A DNA stretch of 6,543 nt. It comes from an uncultured Lachnospiraceae bacterium. Its GTDB lineage: Bacteria > Bacillota > Clostridia > Lachnospirales > Lachnospiraceae. The first letter of the stretch is position 1. Every line of letters begins with the position of its first letter. Location of the stretch: positions 1 to 6,543 of the forward strand of contig CAMWJQ010000235.1 in NCBI GenBank assembly GCA_947174615.1. The letters run 5' to 3'. The notes beneath the pieces are model-generated. The model made no database searches and was not told where the DNA came from. It worked only from the letters and a program-made list of their open reading frames with translations. Below are positions 4,517-6,543 of this stretch, in pieces. Position numbers and translations under genes: made by a program.

Positions 4517-6259
4517 ATGAAAGTAAAACACGGTCTAGGTTATCAAAACTATGAAGATATGATGGCGAACCATATTTTTTACATTGACAAAACAAACTTT
4601 ATCAGGGAATGGTGGGAATATGCCGACAAGGTTACGCTGATCACACGCCCCCGCAGATTTGGAAAAACGCTCAATCTCAGCACAGTAGAATGCTTTTTCT
4701 CCAATAAATATAAGGGCAGGAGCGATCTGTTTGAAGGACGTCTTGTCTGGAAAGATGAAGATTTGAGAAAGCTGCAGGGGACATACCCCGTAATTTTTAT
4801 GAGCTTTGCGGGCGTGAAGTCGGGGTATGGCGAAAGTGAAGCAGGTGAGAAGCTCCTTGACAACGTAGAAACAATGAAGACAGCCGTAAAGCAGATTATA
4901 TCAGATATATATGCGAAGTTCAGGGATATCATGAAATCAGAATCATTTGATGAGAATGACAGGGCATACTTTGCATCCGTCAACGATAATATGACGGACA
5001 GGACAGCCCATGTGGCGATCCGCCGCCTGTGTGGTTATCTTGAAAAAGTATATGGTAAAAAAGTAATCATTCTTCTGGATGAATACGATACCCCAATGCA
5101 GGAATCATGGGTTTATGGTTACTGGAATCATGCCGTGGCATTTTTCAGAAGATTTTTTGTGACGACATTCAAGGATAATGACAGTATAGAACGGGGGCTG
5201 ATTACAGGAATAACCAGGATCTCAAAAGAATCCATTTTTTCAGAACTGAATCATCTGGAAGTAGTGACCACCGTATCAGATAAGTATTCCACTTCTTTTG
5301 GATTTACAGAGGAAGAAGTTTTTCAGGTGCTCGACGAGTTAAATCTCAGTAAACATAAGGAAGATGTCAAGAGGTGGTATGACGGATTCACATTTGGAAA
5401 ATCTACGGATATCTATAATCCGTGGTCAATTATTGCATTTATCAGTAAAGATGGCGAGTACGCACCCTACTGGGCCAATACAAGTTCTAACAGTCTGGTA
5501 AGTACACTGATCCAGACAGGCGATATTGACGCAAAGAAAACGGTTGAAGATCTCATGAAAGGGAAAAGCTTTACGGCGCCGATCGAAGAACAGATTGTAT
5601 TTGATCAGCTGGAAGGTAATACGAATGCCGTATGGAGTCTCCTTCTGGCATCGGGATATCTGAAAATGACTGGCAGGGAACCTCTCCGTGCAGAGGGAAA
5701 GGGGAGACCACGCTGTACATTAGCGCTGACGAACATGGAAGTGGCATTGATGTTTGAGGACATGGTCCGGAGCTGGTTTGAAATGGATGTGGAGAGCAGC
5801 GCGTATAATGATTTCATTAAGGCAATGCTGCTTGACGACGTTGATTACATGAATGAATTCATGAACGAAATTGCGCTAAAAAGCTTCTCAAATTTTGATG
5901 TGGCCAAAAACGCATCATGTAATGATCATCCGGAGCGGTTTTATCATGGTTTTGTTTTGGGACTGATGGTAGGGCTTCGGGACCAGTTTGAGATCACATC
6001 AAATCGGGAAAGCGGATTCGGACGCTATGATATCGTTTTAAAGCCATACGATATGGAAAAAAACAATGCATATATAATAGAATTCAAGGTTTTTAAATCA
6101 TCAAAGGAAAAGACATTGGAGGATACAGTGGTAAACGCTCTGATGCAGATTGAGGAAAAACAATACGAAGCGTCTCTGCTTGCAAATGGCTTCACACCAA
6201 AGCAGATCATAAAATACGGTTTTGCATTTCATGGGAAAACATGTCTGATAGGAAAATGA
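4517..6259 (+). CDS. AAA-ATPase-like protein with C-terminal PD-(D/E)XK nuclease-type domain (PF09820/PF08011 type)
   Basis: A 580-residue protein. The N-terminal AAA-ATPase-like domain shows GYQNYEDM and FYIDKTNFIREW, then a Walker A variant RPRRFGKT (44-51, Lys50), Walker B VIILLDEYDTP (183-193, Asp188/Glu189), and RGLITGITRISKESIFSELN (226-245). A middle region carries RWYDGFTFG (286-294), IYNPWSI and YWANTSSN. The C-terminal domain has FYHGFVLGLM (475-484), ESGFGRYDIVL (498-508, Asp505) and AYIIEFKVFKS (518-528, Glu522/Lys524), the acidic-acidic-Lys set of a PD-(D/E)XK fold. Length and all motifs look complete. The start follows GGAGG (4500-4504) by 12 bases, slightly long. Such proteins occur in many divergent copies in gut Bacteroidetes and Lachnospiraceae; their true role (mobile-element or defence related) is not established. 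A decayed second copy follows directly downstream. Confidence 0.92.
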   Translation: MKVKHGLGYQNYEDMMANHIFYIDKTNFIREWWEYADKVTLITRPRRFGKTLNLSTVECFFSNKYKGRSDLFEGRLVWKDEDLRKLQGTYPVIFMSFAGVKSGYGESEAGEKLLDNVETMKTAVKQIISDIYAKFRDIMKSESFDENDRAYFASVNDNMTDRTAHVAIRRLCGYLEKVYGKKVIILLDEYDTPMQESWVYGYWNHAVAFFRRFFVTTFKDNDSIERGLITGITRISKESIFSELNHLEVVTTVSDKYSTSFGFTEEEVFQVLDELNLSKHKEDVKRWYDGFTFGKSTDIYNPWSIIAFISKDGEYAPYWANTSSNSLVSTLIQTGDIDAKKTVEDLMKGKSFTAPIEEQIVFDQLEGNTNAVWSLLLASGYLKMTGREPLRAEGKGRPRCTLALTNMEVALMFEDMVRSWFEMDVESSAYNDFIKAMLLDDVDYMNEFMNEIALKSFSNFDVAKNASCNDHPERFYHGFVLGLMVGLRDQFEITSNRESGFGRYDIVLKPYDMEKNNAYIIEFKVFKSSKEKTLEDTVVNALMQIEEKQYEASLLANGFTPKQIIKYGFAFHGKTCLIGK

Positions 6260-6292
6260 TATGTTACTCGAGCGGGTGTTTTTTCTTGGAAT

Positions 6293-6436
6293 ATTGTCTT
6301 TGACCAGCTTGACGGCAGATTTGTGCTGGGAATGATTGTAAACATGGCAGGTAAGTACATCGTGCGCTCAAACTGCGAGAGTGGATATGGTCGCTGCGAT
6401 ACCGCCGCCAGATTTTATCAGCTTATAAGTTATTGA
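6293..6436 (+). pseudogene. Internally deleted remnant of a second AAA-ATPase-like/PD-(D/E)XK gene
   Basis: One frame reads IVFDQLDG, then RFVLGMIVNMAGKYIVRSNC and ESGYGRCDT, to a TGA at 6434-6436. In the intact upstream gene IVFDQLEG is at residues 360-367 and GFVLGLMV...SNRESGFGRYD at 478-505, so the remnant joins two blocks that are over 100 residues apart in a full-length protein. It stops before the EFK catalytic motif, and no N-terminal ATPase part is present. DNA identity with the intact copy is only partial, so it is an old or different paralogue rather than a fresh duplication. I see no start codon with a ribosome site; it is presumably not expressed. Confidence 0.75.
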
Positions 6437-6464
6437 GGTGTGAATTATAACAGATTTTGCACAC

Positions 6465-6502
6465 AAAATGCTTAAAGGAAAAGCGAAAGCTTTTAGCATT
6501 TT
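6465..6502. other. Stable hairpin with GAAA tetraloop in non-coding tail
   Basis: Outer arms AAAATGCT (6465-6472) and AGCATTTT (6495-6502) continue into inner arms AAAAGC (6479-6484) and GCTTTT (6489-6494), closed by the tetraloop GAAA (6485-6488), with a 6-base bulge TAAAGG on the 5' side only. The right arm ends in TTTT, so it could work as a weak terminator. An alternative stem ATTTTG/CAAAAT (6454-6459 with 6464-6469) competes for the left arm. No gene is seen from 6437 to the window end. Confidence 0.5.
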
Positions 6503-6513
6503 GGCGCATGATT

Positions 6514-6543
6514 CCCACTACTTTGGCGTGGGTGTGAAAAGTA
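6514..6543. other. Interleaved inverted repeats at the window edge
   Basis: CCCAC (6514-6518) pairs with GTGGG (6528-6532), and TACTTT (6519-6524) pairs with AAAGTA (6538-6543). The order A-B-A'-B' is interleaved rather than nested. The sequence is cut by the window edge, so what it belongs to (structured RNA, element end, leader) cannot be told. Confidence 0.3.

Noticed and set aside
4331..4531. Minus-strand open frame of 66 codons in the divergent intergenic region
   Set aside because: It has no ribosome site, an A+T-driven hydrophobic composition, and overlaps the promoter and start of the ATPase gene.

Overview
The window looks like chromosome from a gut-type Clostridium relative, most likely Lachnospiraceae. 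This rests on family content, not on a marker gene: a Firmicutes-type nanA/nanE pair, a DUF1622 membrane protein, a small HExxH/CxxC protein of the kind common in that family, strong AGGAGG ribosome binding sites, and an AAA-ATPase-like/PD-(D/E)XK protein that these genomes carry in many copies. The organism call is inference.

Layout. Positions 1-2269 (+) are the end of a sialic acid (N-acetylneuraminate) catabolic operon: nanA (5' end outside the window), nanE, and an SGNH-family esterase whose start codon lies 3 bases after the nanE stop. The operon ends in a strong bidirectional terminator (2346-2389). From the other side, a minus-strand gene for a putative HExxH zinc metalloprotease-like protein (2388-2942) runs into the same terminator; its stop codon lies in the T-tract. 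Upstream of it on the minus strand is a DUF1622 membrane protein gene (3032-3385). Both minus-strand genes have recognisable promoters.

Positions 3386-4516 are visibly richer in A+T. They hold a decayed fragment of a GyrI-like (COG4832) gene with an in-frame TGA where a Trp codon is expected, then an intact minus-strand gene fusing a cysteine-rich DUF3795 domain to an MmcQ/YjbR domain. A divergent intergenic region follows, with a promoter for each flanking gene and two short palindromes.

Positions 4517-6259 (+) encode a 580-residue AAA-ATPase-like protein with a C-terminal PD-(D/E)XK nuclease-type domain. Immediately downstream (about 6293-6436) is an internally deleted remnant of a second copy of the same family, followed by non-coding sequence rich in hairpins up to the window edge.

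How the genes work together: NanA cleaves sialic acid to N-acetylmannosamine (ManNAc) and pyruvate. After phosphorylation by a kinase not seen here, NanE converts ManNAc-6-P to GlcNAc-6-P. The esterase could remove O-acetyl groups from host sialic acids, but that role is inferred from position. The right half is a patchwork of single genes and gene remnants without an obvious shared pathway. I see no convincing new multi-gene system. The most interesting leads are the metalloprotease-like protein, the DUF3795-MmcQ fusion next to a GyrI-like fragment, and the ATPase/nuclease with its decayed tandem copy.
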